A stretch of 64,000 bases of DNA from Nostoc sp. CHAB 5844 (GTDB lineage Bacteria > Cyanobacteriota > Cyanobacteriia > Cyanobacteriales > Nostocaceae), in NCBI RefSeq assembly GCF_020829595.1, contig NZ_JAIVFW010000018.1:47001-111000 (forward strand), given 5' to 3'. Below the pieces are notes generated by a model. That model saw nothing but the letters and a program-made list of their open reading frames with translations. It searched no databases and was not told the origin of the DNA. This document shows positions 43,700 through 52,769 of the stretch, piece after piece. The stretch's first letter is position 1; each line of letters begins with the position of its first letter. A program made the translations under genes and the position numbers.

Positions 43700-45609
43700 G
43701 ATTTTTTAATTTTCTGCTGGTAAATTGCTGTGTCTGGCATTTTTTTGAATTTTTTCTCAAAATTTAAGTTGCTATTCAAAACAAAGCAAAATACTGTACC
43801 AGGTAATTCAATTTCTCCTAACAGAGCATCTACAAGTTTTGCATTATCGGCTTCATGATCATTTTCCCAAAAACTGAATTTTCGCATCACTGCTAGGATA
43901 TAAAGCGGTTTTTCCGGGAAATACTGTACTACTTTCTGCACTAAGTAAGCAGTTGTGATATTTGGGTAACGCGACAATTGCTGACGCAGCTTATTTATCT
44001 CAGTATTTGAAAGATTATGTGAATGAAATTCATCGGTAGTTCTTAAACTAGAACGTTCTTCCTGACCTCGTAAAAGCAAATCATAATGCTGCTCGGCACG
44101 CTCTTGATATGATTTGGCTTTATCAGATTTTCCTTGTTGTTTGAGAAAAGTATAAATAATTTGATAACCTTCAATTACTATGTCTATATCTTGTGCGATC
44201 GCTCTTTCAATATGTTCTATTCCATTGGCATCTTGTCGCCTTAATAGTATTTGTCCAAGCAAATAATTAGCTGAGGCGTGTTGGCTATCAATATTGATGA
44301 CTTCTTTTAATAATGGAACTACAGCTTCTTCACCTTCTAACTCAAATGTTAAAAACGCTCTTGTACTTGCTTCTTCTAGTGATAGCTTCTGTCTCTCCGC
44401 TTTAGCGTTCAAATCTTTTAATGTAGCTAATGATTGTTGCACTTCAGCATATTTTTGCCGCCAAGGTGTTGATATTTTCTCTTGCCAAGCTTGACTAAAA
44501 TCATCTCTCAATTTTTCTAAAGCATCACCCAAATATTCTTGAGCCGCACTGAGTGTCATCGGTGCAGATACAGATAATTCTTCTTGAACACTTGGGAGGC
44601 ATCCCAAAGTTTTTAATCTATCTGTTAAGCAAGGATGAGTATCTGCGTTATTAGTTTTTTCAGCAAGTGCTTGAGCTAAATAAATACTTGCTTCTCTCAA
44701 AGGTACTCCCTGAGTCAAAGCTGTTTGCATTGCTGTATAACTTGTTTTTGGTGGTTCAATCTCTGTCTGTACTTGCTGATAAATATTAGACCAAAAATAA
44801 TTTTCTAAATATCTAGCTTTAACCTTCACATTCATTAAAGTTTTAGCAGAAGTTTCGACTCCAGCAAACTCGACAGCACATCTATCAGCTTCGTATTCAT
44901 CCAACCGTGCTAATACAAAAGAATATGCGTCAAAAAATGGAATGTACCAATCCAAAAATCGCTTAAAAATCAACCCTGACGATTCATTACCACCTTGTCC
45001 AAGTTCTTCCTCAATCCGCTCCCAAGCTATACGTTGGCGATAAATCCAAGCACTAAAACGACTGTGATTTCCTGAAATATGTCCTAACTCATGGGCAAGC
45101 ACAGCACAAAATTGTTCCGGTGGCAATGCTAACATCAATGGTAAACCCACTTTCAGATAATTTTGATACCAGCCAAATAAACCTAACCTTGGTCTTTGGA
45201 CAACGCTGGCATTAAAATCTGTGGTTAGCAAGATGTGGTGAAACTTCGGAGCCTTTAGCTTTGATGAAATGTCGTCAACCAAGCAAAATAGGCTAGGTAC
45301 ATCTTTGCGTCGCAATGCTAAACCTGTGGGAGGCGGAAATGATACCCAAAGCGATCGCAGTAGTATAATGGCGATCGCTACTAAAAAAATCACAGCTTTA
45401 AGTGCTGAAGTATGAAATGATTTGGCGTTGAGCATCAACCAGACAATACCTGCTAGTAATGCCACCGTTGCAGCTAAGATTAGTAATATATAGCCGTAGC
45501 CTAACACAGCCAAAAGTGCAACGTGCAATCTATAAATATGCGGCTGTTGACTAGCAAAAATTTCTAATCTCTGAATTAGCTTATCAAAACGCTCTTGATC
45601 GAAAGCCAT
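43696..45609 (-). CDS. M48-family membrane metalloprotease with TPR-like C-terminus
   Basis: The 637-residue protein has two N-terminal membrane helices (~30-60 and ~68-88) and a zinc site HELGH (~173-177), with the third ligand in DEYEADRCAVEFAG (~240). This identifies an Ste24/HtpX-like M48 peptidase. The part after ~340 is soluble and helical, with repeat-like blocks (ASANYLLGQILLRRQD, IDIVIEGYQIIYTFLKQQGKSDKAKSYQERA) reminiscent of TPRs. It may take part in membrane protein quality control. The extreme C-terminus (KKMPDTAIYQQKIKKS) overlaps the palindromic repeat region. It is transcribed alone; no cofactor gene is adjacent. Confidence 0.85.
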   Translation of the reverse strand: MAFDQERFDKLIQRLEIFASQQPHIYRLHVALLAVLGYGYILLILAATVALLAGIVWLMLNAKSFHTSALKAVIFLVAIAIILLRSLWVSFPPPTGLALRRKDVPSLFCLVDDISSKLKAPKFHHILLTTDFNASVVQRPRLGLFGWYQNYLKVGLPLMLALPPEQFCAVLAHELGHISGNHSRFSAWIYRQRIAWERIEEELGQGGNESSGLIFKRFLDWYIPFFDAYSFVLARLDEYEADRCAVEFAGVETSAKTLMNVKVKARYLENYFWSNIYQQVQTEIEPPKTSYTAMQTALTQGVPLREASIYLAQALAEKTNNADTHPCLTDRLKTLGCLPSVQEELSVSAPMTLSAAQEYLGDALEKLRDDFSQAWQEKISTPWRQKYAEVQQSLATLKDLNAKAERQKLSLEEASTRAFLTFELEGEEAVVPLLKEVINIDSQHASANYLLGQILLRRQDANGIEHIERAIAQDIDIVIEGYQIIYTFLKQQGKSDKAKSYQERAEQHYDLLLRGQEERSSLRTTDEFHSHNLSNTEINKLRQQLSRYPNITTAYLVQKVVQYFPEKPLYILAVMRKFSFWENDHEADNAKLVDALLGEIELPGTVFCFVLNSNLNFEKKFKKMPDTAIYQQKIKKS

Positions 45610-46136
45610 AAATGTGTATTAGCTTGTTCAATTTGAAATATAGCTGACATATTATCTGCTTGACTTACGTAAAAATGCAGAAGTATTTAGTCATGTATTA
45701 TTTGTTCGATTCCAGATAGTTAATTATATTCAGTACATTACAAAGCTCTCCTACAAGGCGATCGCTACTCTTAATCTAAGTACGTCAATGATTCAAAAGC
45801 CACTGTAGTTGTACTTAAAATAGAGAAACCAGAGCGATCGCACTCTTGGAGAAAAACTTTCCGATTCCACAAAAGAGAGTTGAAAAAATTCCGATGCCTC
45901 AATTTCCGGCAATCGAGCTTCCATATAATAATTGAAGAAGTGAAACAAAAAGAAACATCATAAAATCTCTCTGCTGCCACCTCTTCTCCAACAAACTCCT
46001 GTATTGGCAATAGATGCAGGGTTTACCCTCAAGATATTGCCCCTACAAACTTGATTTTGGCAGACACGATTTTATCGGTCTGGTTGGCATCTACGCGGTT
46101 CCATTCAATTTTTGATCATGGGAGAACACGGAATTT
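45610..46136. other. Divergent intergenic region before ndhH
   Basis: The 527-base gap holds two HIP1-like sites and the promoters of the M48 gene and ndhH. A 79-codon minus-strand ORF (45771-46010) has no family resemblance and no start signal, so I do not call it. Confidence 0.45.
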
Positions 46137-47321
46137 ATGGCCAGAATAGAAACCCGTACTGAACCAATGGTGCTGAATATGGGGCCACACCACCCCTCAA
46201 TGCACGGGGTTCTGCGGCTAATTGTCACATTGGATGGCGAAGATGTCATTGATTGTGAACCGGTGATCGGCTATCTACACCGAGGAATGGAAAAAATTGC
46301 CGAGAACCGCACCAATGTTATGTATGTCCCCTACGTTAGTCGATGGGACTACGCAGCGGGAATGTTTAACGAAGCTGTCACTGTTAACGCCCCAGAAAAG
46401 TTAGCTGGTGTGGCTGTTCCTAAACGCGCCAGCTACATCCGCGTCATCATGCTGGAACTAAATCGCATCGCCAACCACTTGCTGTGGTTTGGCCCGTTCC
46501 TCGCTGACGTTGGCGCACAAACTCCCTTCTTCTACCAGTTCCGAGAACGGGAGATGATTTACGATTTGTGGGAAGCGGCTACAGGCTATCGTATGGTAAA
46601 TAACAACTACTTCCGCATTGGTGGTGTAGCTGCTGATTTACCCTATGGTTGGGTAGATAAATGTCTAGAATTTTGCGACTACTTTTTACCTGTAGTTGAT
46701 GAATACGAAAAATTAGTTACCAATAACCCCATCTTCCGCCGTCGTGTTGAGGGTATTGGTACAATTACCCGCGAAGAAGCAATTAACTGGGGGCTGTCTG
46801 GCCCGATGTTACGCGCTTCTGGCGTGAAGTGGGATTTACGCAAAGTTGACCATTACGAGTGCTACGACGATTTTGACTGGGAAGTTCAGTGGGAGACTGT
46901 CGGTGATTGTTTAGCCCGTTACATGGTGCGGATGCGGGAAATGCGCGAATCCGTGAAGATTATCCAGCAAGCCATCAAAGGACTGCCAGGCGGCCCCTAC
47001 GAAAACCTAGAAGCTAAACGCCTAGCTGCTGGCAAAAAATCAGAGTGGGATGCTTTTGATTACCAGTTTATTGGTAAAAAAGTTTCCCCCACTTTCAAGA
47101 TGCCCAAAGGCGAAATCTATGCCCGTGTCGAAAGCGGTAAAGGTGAATTAGGCATTTATCTGGTTGGTGATGATAATGTCTTCCCTTGGCGGTGGAAAAT
47201 TCGCCCAGCAGATTTCAACAACCTGCAAATTCTGCCTCATTTATTACGGGGTATGAAAGTTGCAGATGTTGTGGTGATTCTCGGTAGTATTGACGTAATC
47301 ATGGGATCTGTAGACAGATAA
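46137..47321 (+). CDS. ndhH: NAD(P)H-quinone oxidoreductase subunit H (NDH-1)
   Basis: The 394-residue protein matches NdhH/NuoD throughout: [101 protein letters not shown] and the C-terminal [10 protein letters not shown]. It is a quinone-site subunit of the thylakoid NDH-1 complex, used in respiration and cyclic electron flow. The start gives the normal N-terminus ([11 protein letters not shown]). It is alone here, as usual in cyanobacteria, and is followed by a terminator hairpin. Confidence 0.97.
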   Translation: MARIETRTEPMVLNMGPHHPSMHGVLRLIVTLDGEDVIDCEPVIGYLHRGMEKIAENRTNVMYVPYVSRWDYAAGMFNEAVTVNAPEKLAGVAVPKRASYIRVIMLELNRIANHLLWFGPFLADVGAQTPFFYQFREREMIYDLWEAATGYRMVNNNYFRIGGVAADLPYGWVDKCLEFCDYFLPVVDEYEKLVTNNPIFRRRVEGIGTITREEAINWGLSGPMLRASGVKWDLRKVDHYECYDDFDWEVQWETVGDCLARYMVRMREMRESVKIIQQAIKGLPGGPYENLEAKRLAAGKKSEWDAFDYQFIGKKVSPTFKMPKGEIYARVESGKGELGIYLVGDDNVFPWRWKIRPADFNNLQILPHLLRGMKVADVVVILGSIDVIMGSVDR

Positions 47322-47327
47322 CTTTTA

Positions 47328-47353
47328 TTAGGTGGGCATTGCCCACCTAATTT
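47328..47353 (+). terminator. Terminator hairpin after ndhH
   Basis: ttaggtgggc (47328-47337) pairs with gcccacctaa (47341-47350) around a 3-nt loop, followed by ttt. It starts 6 bases past the stop codon. Confidence 0.75.
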
Positions 47354-47670
47354 ATTAGTAAATTAGTGTTGAAACCTATATTCTAATACAGTTCAGTTAA
47401 GGCTAAAACTTTTTGTTCAAAACAATTTTTTAACGAACCACAAAGGGCGCAAAGGAAGCAAAGAAAATTGATCTCCTCACTTACCTGCGGAATCTAGGTT
47501 ATTAGCTTTTAAAGTATTATTTACATCTGTCAAAAGCGGCAAAACTCATTTCTGTCTCCGGTAGGGTTAAACCAGAACGCTTGATTTATAGCATTTTGAA
47601 AGTGAGCGACAGCTAACTGTCCTGAGTAATTTTCATTACTTACATTCATTCAAGCGATCGGAGATTTTTT
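47354..47670. other. Intergenic region between ndhH and the carotenoid-protein gene
   Basis: These ~317 bases include an aacgaaccacaaagggcgcaaagg repeat at 47433-47460 and presumably the HCP promoter. No gene is seen. Confidence 0.5.
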
Positions 47671-48132
47671 ATGACTTACGCAACCGACGAAAGTACAAGA
47701 CAAGCTGTAGAAAAATTTCGCCAGTTTGATGTTGATACTCAATTAGCTTTACTGTGGTTTGGCTATCTTGATATCAAAGAAGAACTGCTCCCATCAGGAA
47801 ACGACGCTGCTGAAGTCGATACGGCTGAGGCTGTGTACAATCAAATCCAGGCTTTGCCAAAAGAACAGCAATTACAAGCACAACGTGATATCGCCAGCTG
47901 TGCCAACACCGATATTAGTCGTGCTTACACTAGCTTACATTCTAGTGGCAAATTGCAATTATGGTTACGCCTAGCACAAGGTATAGAAAACAATCAGATT
48001 ATTACCGTACCTTCTGACTATGAATTACCTACAGAAACAAATGATTTTGTAGAAGGTATTGAAAAGTTGGATTTGGAACAACGCATTGATTTTACGCGTA
48101 GTGTAGTACTAGAAATGGGTGCGAAGCAATAA
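47671..48132 (+). CDS. Helical carotenoid protein (OCP N-terminal domain homologue)
   Basis: The 153-residue all-helical protein corresponds to the N-terminal domain of the orange carotenoid protein alone. The carotenoid-contact positions are kept: Trp ~29 and Tyr ~32 in LALLWFGYLDIKEE, plus SLHSSGKLQLWLRLAQG in the second subdomain. Such HCPs bind a ketocarotenoid, quench singlet oxygen and, for some paralogues, quench phycobilisome fluorescence. No C-terminal-domain homologue or ketolase gene is adjacent. The subgroup (HCP1-HCP9) cannot be decided by eye. A hairpin at 48186-48230 probably ends the transcript. Confidence 0.9.
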   Translation: MTYATDESTRQAVEKFRQFDVDTQLALLWFGYLDIKEELLPSGNDAAEVDTAEAVYNQIQALPKEQQLQAQRDIASCANTDISRAYTSLHSSGKLQLWLRLAQGIENNQIITVPSDYELPTETNDFVEGIEKLDLEQRIDFTRSVVLEMGAKQ

Positions 48133-48185
48133 GCCGCTACCTCAACGACATTAGAGGAAGTCTGAGAAGTATTGAATATTTCTCC

Positions 48186-48230
48186 AGATCCCCCATTATC
48201 TCCCTTTTTAAGGGAGATAATGGGGGATCT
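48186..48230 (+). terminator. Long perfect hairpin after the HCP gene
   Basis: Arms agatcccccattatctccctt (first 20 bases given as agatcccccattatctccct; 48186-48206) and their exact complement (48210-48230) enclose a 3-nt loop. It lies 54 bases past the HCP stop. It may terminate transcription or be a dispersed palindrome related to the one at 21565. Confidence 0.6.
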
Positions 48231-48911
48231 AAAATGTTTTGTGACTAGCAAGAGGACTTTTCAAACATCCTCTTACCTATATTGCAATCAACGGTGATTA
48301 TTTAGTCAAGTTCGGATAGTTAACCCTTGGCGGAAACTCTTCATTTATATGCGTTGCTAGTAACTTTGCAGCACCATTCTCAATCACCGTAGTAAAAATC
48401 AGGTATGAAGCGACTTTTCGGCATTGCCCACCTGACTTTAATTGCCATAAAGCAGCTGTGCAAGATGTAAGTATAGCTTGGTTCAGAAAATGTGTACTTC
48501 ATTTAGCTGCAATCTGTTATGTTTTGAGTGCGAAACTTACAAGTTACTCTAGACGTAATGGTAATTTTTGATATTGCGCTTCGGTGTCGGGGTAATTACA
48601 AGAAAAATTGCCGGAAAAGTTGCGATCGCTAAGTATTGACCCTGATACTATTTAGACGTGCAGAACTTTATACTACAGAAGTGATGTTTATAACTTCATA
48701 ATTAATCAGTTACTCAGAATAAGGGTACACTGACTGAGACTAATAGAGTCTTCTTGTCAAAAGCAGAAGGATGCCAATTTTAAAGATTTTATTTGGCAAC
48801 TCGTCTTTTTACTCATAAAATCAAAGACAAGCTAAAGTTCCGGAGAACAGAAGCCTCAGTATACACAGTCTGGGAATAAATCAGGGTTAAAAAGCTATCA
48901 CGAAAACTCAA
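48231..48911. other. Non-coding interval, nothing recognised
   Basis: About 680 bases of AT-rich sequence contain only one HIP1 site and stop codons in all frames. The last ~100 bases presumably hold the promoter of the next gene. Confidence 0.45.
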
Positions 48912-49835
48912 ATGCTAGAAATGGTAGATCGGATAAATGATATTGCTTGGCAAGCTCACCAGGGTAGCGTTGCAGCAATTATTCAATTATTAAACGAAAG
49001 GTTAGCCCACTCTGGTGTCAGAACCAGAGCTATTTTTGCTGATGGAGTTTTACAACTTCTCTGTGAAGCATCTAAAATAGAGCAACTGGAACAATCGTCC
49101 TTAGTAGAACAAATTCAGAAAATCCTGGAGTTGATCGCACCACGGAATATTCACCGAGTCAATATTAATAGTCGAATTGTTAGGGAAGAACAGTTACTTT
49201 GGCTAAAAGAAATATATAGCGATCGCGAAAATCAATTATTGTGGTCACAGGAAATTACCTTAGCTCAACCACATATAGTCAAGCAAATAATTCAAGATTT
49301 CACAGGCGCTACAACTCAACTAGCACAATCAGCCCTGCACAAGAAGAAATCTTCTCGTACTTCCGTACTAAATAAAAGAGATAAATACAAGTATTTACCC
49401 AAAACCAGAATCCCAACAGCCTTAAGTCTAGGCTTTGTGTTGTTGTTGGGTTGGATTGTGTATGCTCAGTTAGGTGATAAGCTGAAAATTTTAGTTCAAT
49501 TAGAAACCTCTAAACCTGTTATTACAGCCAACGCCAACGAAAGTAAACCAGTAACACCAGTCACCACTGCTAAAAATACTCTTGGTGACGCTGATGAAGA
49601 AAATGATCCTTTTGGATCGGCTGTGCGAATTGCCAACCAAGCTACCATCAGTGGTAAAACAGCCACAACTTCAATTCAATGGTTGGATTTAGCTGCTAAA
49701 TGGCAACGAGCATCTGATTTAATGGCAGCAGTACCAGTAAATCACACTCGCTATCGAGAAGCTCAGATTCGTACTGAACTATATAGGAAGTATAGTGAAG
49801 CCGCGCAAAAAGAAGCTCAAAAAAGCCCTTCCTAG
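48912..49835 (+). CDS. Membrane protein of unknown function with cytoplasmic N-terminal domain
   Basis: The 307-residue protein is not one I recognise by name. Residues ~5-115 form a compact alpha/beta domain (INDIAWQAHQGSVAAIIQLL, VRTRAIFADGVLQLLCE, NIHRVNINSRIVREEQLLWL) found in several cyanobacterial proteins of unknown role. A basic stretch and a single membrane helix follow (~172-190, ALSLGFVLLLGWIVYAQL), then an exoplasmic or periplasmic tail with low complexity and a helical end (WLDLAAKWQRASDLMAAV, YREAQIRTELYRKYSEAAQ). An in-frame ATG 9 bases downstream is also possible. It is flanked by long non-coding stretches, so it is probably monocistronic. Confidence 0.7.
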   Translation: MLEMVDRINDIAWQAHQGSVAAIIQLLNERLAHSGVRTRAIFADGVLQLLCEASKIEQLEQSSLVEQIQKILELIAPRNIHRVNINSRIVREEQLLWLKEIYSDRENQLLWSQEITLAQPHIVKQIIQDFTGATTQLAQSALHKKKSSRTSVLNKRDKYKYLPKTRIPTALSLGFVLLLGWIVYAQLGDKLKILVQLETSKPVITANANESKPVTPVTTAKNTLGDADEENDPFGSAVRIANQATISGKTATTSIQWLDLAAKWQRASDLMAAVPVNHTRYREAQIRTELYRKYSEAAQKEAQKSPS

Positions 49836-49962
49836 ACTAAAACGCTTTGTTGATCAGAAGCAAAGTCTTTTTTATATACACAATGTAACAAATACTGCAA
49901 AATTGTCAGCCTTTGATTGAAGTAGAACCAGATACTTTGTCATGGTTTGACATATATAGCAA

Positions 49963-50080
49963 AAGTCAAAAGTCAAAAGTCAAAAGGAGCCAGTGCGTTG
50001 GGGAGACACTGCGTTGCGCGGGTTAAGAGCGTTGAAGCAAGTGTCGTCGGGTTCCCCGACTCCCTCACTGGCGTTCAAAA
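49963..50080. repeat. Interspersed repeat with agtcaaa units and gttccccgac palindrome
   Basis: gcaaaagtcaaaagtcaaaagtcaaaagg is followed by gccagtgcgttgggg ... ggttccccgac ... cactggcg. The ends gagccagtgcg and tcactggcgttc form an imperfect inverted pair. Confidence 0.6.
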
Positions 50081-50218
50081 GTGAAATGCTTGCAGTCAAT
50101 TGGTTTTAGCGTTTTAGAATGTCCTAACCTATCTGGCTACGGCTATAGTTGTAACAACAATGTCATTTTAATAAGGCAAACTGAATTTACTCAAATAAAC
50201 AAGGTGTAAGTGTAAGTT

Positions 50219-50240
50219 GGCGGTTTGTCCGCCTTTTTTA
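50219..50240 (+). terminator. Isolated Rho-independent terminator
   Basis: GGCGG (50219-50223), loop TTTGT, CCGCC (50229-50233), then six T. It stands nearly 400 bases from the last CDS on this strand. Confidence 0.7.
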
Positions 50241-51021
50241 TTTTAGGTGCGATCGCATCTTTGCCAAGAAATTGAAACGTCAGTGACATATTCATCAGCG
50301 ATATTACTAAAACCAGAGATACACATCTATCTGCCAAGGCTGGGACTATTCCCCCTAGCCTTTCTTATCTACGCACGCGCTTAAGCTAAGTTAATAAATA
50401 TATAGTTTATACCAGTGTTTTAAATCACTCCTAAAGCAATTCATAGGTTAAAATTACGAGATTCCCGTACTGTGATTTCTTAAAGTAATCGGTGTTCTTG
50501 ACTCTTATGAATGATTTAGTTTTAACTTTCAAGTAGAAATTTTGATTTAAAAAAAATTTTGTAGTATATATGCAGTAGTTAATCTCAAAAAAATCTAAGT
50601 CAGTAATACTAAAATTAATCAGTCACAAATTTACAGTAATTTTTTGGTGTTTTGCAATACAAAATCTATTTTACTGAAGCCTTTTTATATCTTAACTACC
50701 TCAGCAACAGAATGAGCATTTCAGTAATTAACATTCATAAAATGTTATAAAAAAACTATGACATCTTGGACAGGATGGCGAGATACATTTTGGAGACGAT
50801 TAGGTAGAAAATTTAGTAAACTAACCTTACTTAATACTTCAAAACTGTAAAAAAATTAAAGAAGAAGTCAGAATTTAGGAGACAGAATCAATTTTCATAC
50901 TTCATACTTCAGCCTTGTTACTAGCCATTTTTCTAGGTTCAGTTCTGCCCATTTTTCCGATGCTATCTATAGATATAAAACGGCACGATAGACATATCAC
51001 AAAATATTTACGGAGAATTTT

Positions 51022-51927
51022 ATGTCTTCATTGCTGGCTCTGTCTAACAGTTTAGCTGACACGGTAGAACAGGCTGGAAGTGCTGTAGTTGCAATCAATG
51101 CTGGTAAACGTATTTCCGCAAGTGGTATTCACTGGCGCAACAGAATCATTGTTAGTTCTGACGAATCTCTTGGGCGTTATGATGAAATCACTGCAACTCT
51201 CTCAGATAAAAGTACTGTACCAGTTTCACTTCTCGGTCATGACCCTAGTACTGATATAGCTGTTTTCCAACTTGAAAATGTTGACATTCCAGTGGCACAA
51301 ATTGGCGATGCGGCAAAACTCAAGGTAGGTCATTTAGTACTGGGATTAGCCAGAAGTAGCGAAGGTGACTTACGGGCGGCGATGGGAACTGTGAGTGTAG
51401 TTAGTGGTGCTTGGCGGAGTATGAGTGGTGGCAATATTGACCAATTCATCCGCCCAGATATCACTCTTTACCCTGGTTTTGCAGGCGGGCCACTGGTAGA
51501 TGCTGCTGGTTACGTGGTTGGAATGAATACATCTGGACGGCGCGGTACGGCTTTGACTATCCCTACTAGTACAGTTGAGCGCGTGGTGAATCAATTGTTA
51601 ACTAAAGGACACATTTCTCGTGGCTACTTGGGTGTGGGAATGCAGCCTGTACGCTTGCCTAACAACTTGAAAAATCTTTTGAATTTACATACGACTACGG
51701 GGGTGATTGTTGTCAATGTGGAACCATCTGGCCCTGCTGACAATGCAGGTGTGCTGCTGGGAGATGTTTTGGTAACATTTGATCATGTTGCCGTAAGTGA
51801 TACTGGTGATGTGCTGGCACTGCTGAATCATAGCGATCGCATTGGTAAAACGGTAAAAGTGCAGGTTGTCCGAGGTGGCGCATTGGTTGAGTTAGATGTT
51901 GTGGTTGGCGAACGCCCAGTCGAGTAA
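51022..51927 (+). CDS. HtrA-like trypsin-fold protein lacking the catalytic His and Ser, with PDZ domain
   Basis: The 301-residue protein follows the S1C/HtrA plan without a signal peptide or membrane helix. Of the catalytic triad only Asp (~78, DPSTDIAVFQ) remains. The TNxHVV site reads SSDESL (His to Glu, ~48) and the GNSGGPL site reads GFAGGPL (Ser to Ala, ~154). A PDZ domain follows (~195-300; RGYLGVGMQPV, GVIVVNVEPSGPADNAGVLLGDVLVTFD). It is probably a binding or regulatory pseudo-protease. GGAG precedes the ATG. The next gene, 26 bases on, encodes an intact relative, so a heteromeric complex is likely (inference). Confidence 0.88.
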   Translation: MSSLLALSNSLADTVEQAGSAVVAINAGKRISASGIHWRNRIIVSSDESLGRYDEITATLSDKSTVPVSLLGHDPSTDIAVFQLENVDIPVAQIGDAAKLKVGHLVLGLARSSEGDLRAAMGTVSVVSGAWRSMSGGNIDQFIRPDITLYPGFAGGPLVDAAGYVVGMNTSGRRGTALTIPTSTVERVVNQLLTKGHISRGYLGVGMQPVRLPNNLKNLLNLHTTTGVIVVNVEPSGPADNAGVLLGDVLVTFDHVAVSDTGDVLALLNHSDRIGKTVKVQVVRGGALVELDVVVGERPVE

Positions 51928-51953
51928 GTAATTTCCGTTTAATTAAGGCAATT

Positions 51954-52769
51954 ATGATTACACAATTCAATGATGAACTGTCAGCGGTAGCCACTCAACT
52001 TCGCCAAATCACAGTTAAAGTCAAAAGTGGTGCAGCGGGTGTCGGTTCTGGGGTTATCTGGCAAGCAGATGGATTAATTATTACCAATGCTCATGTGGCA
52101 ACCAGTCATCGGGCAACTGTAGAATTATGGGATGGTAGGGTATTTGAGGCTGTGCGATCGCACTTTGACCCCCAGCAAGATTTAGCCGCACTGAAAATTA
52201 CTGCAACGAACTTAAATACTGCAACCATCGGTAATTCGGATGAATTACGAGTTGGTGAATTAGTTTTGGCTGTGGGTAATCCTTTAGGTGATAGTGGCGC
52301 AGCCACAATGGGGATTGTTCACACCAATCATCAAAGGGCGGTGATTGCAGATTTACAGCTTTATCCTGGTAATTCTGGTGGTTCTTTGGCAGACTGCCTT
52401 GGTCGAGTCGTTGGGATCAATACAATGATTGTCAACGGTTTAGCAGTGGCAATTCCTAGTAATACTGTTAACCGTTTTCTATCTGGTAGTCATCGTCTGC
52501 AACTAGGAGTAACACTGCAACCTGTAGTTTTAAACAGACGCACTCTGGGTTTACTAATATTATCCATACTTCCTGGCAGTGTGGCGGAAACTGCTGGTTT
52601 GCAAATTGGTGATGTGTTAATTGGGGTTTCAGGACGGTTATTCACTCGACCTGATGATTTAGCTAAATATCTGCATCAAAGCCAGGAGTCAATACCATTA
52701 AAAGTTCTTCGGGGTAGAAAGCAATTTGTGGTTGACATTGCCAGGAAAACAACTGTGGAGGCTACATGA
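51954..52769 (+). CDS. HtrA-like S1C serine protease with intact triad, no export signal
   Basis: The 271-residue protease has the whole triad: His ~47 in IITNAHVA, Asp ~76 in QQDLAALK and Ser ~141 in YPGNSGGSL. A short PDZ domain follows (~180-265; QLGVTLQPVVL, SVAETAGLQIGDVLIGVSG). It begins ITQFNDELSAVATQLRQ with no signal peptide or membrane anchor, so it would act in the cytoplasm, unusual for HtrA proteins. The gene follows the pseudo-protease by 26 bases and overlaps the response-regulator gene by 4 (ATGA), so all three are one operon. Confidence 0.88.
   Translation: MITQFNDELSAVATQLRQITVKVKSGAAGVGSGVIWQADGLIITNAHVATSHRATVELWDGRVFEAVRSHFDPQQDLAALKITATNLNTATIGNSDELRVGELVLAVGNPLGDSGAATMGIVHTNHQRAVIADLQLYPGNSGGSLADCLGRVVGINTMIVNGLAVAIPSNTVNRFLSGSHRLQLGVTLQPVVLNRRTLGLLILSILPGSVAETAGLQIGDVLIGVSGRLFTRPDDLAKYLHQSQESIPLKVLRGRKQFVVDIARKTTVEAT

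Larger units (their letters stand above)
49836..51021. other. Long non-coding interval (1.2 kb)
   Basis: The interval contains an interspersed repeat (49963-50080), a free-standing terminator (50219-50240), several AT-rich stretches and tcatact units at 50898-50911. It has no ORF with coding character. The terminator ~400 bases past the previous gene suggests a small transcript between 50080 and 50240 (inference). Confidence 0.5.

Noticed and set aside
45771..46010. 79-codon minus-strand ORF upstream of ndhH
   Set aside because: No recognisable motif, odd composition and no start signal; it lies in the likely ndhH promoter region.
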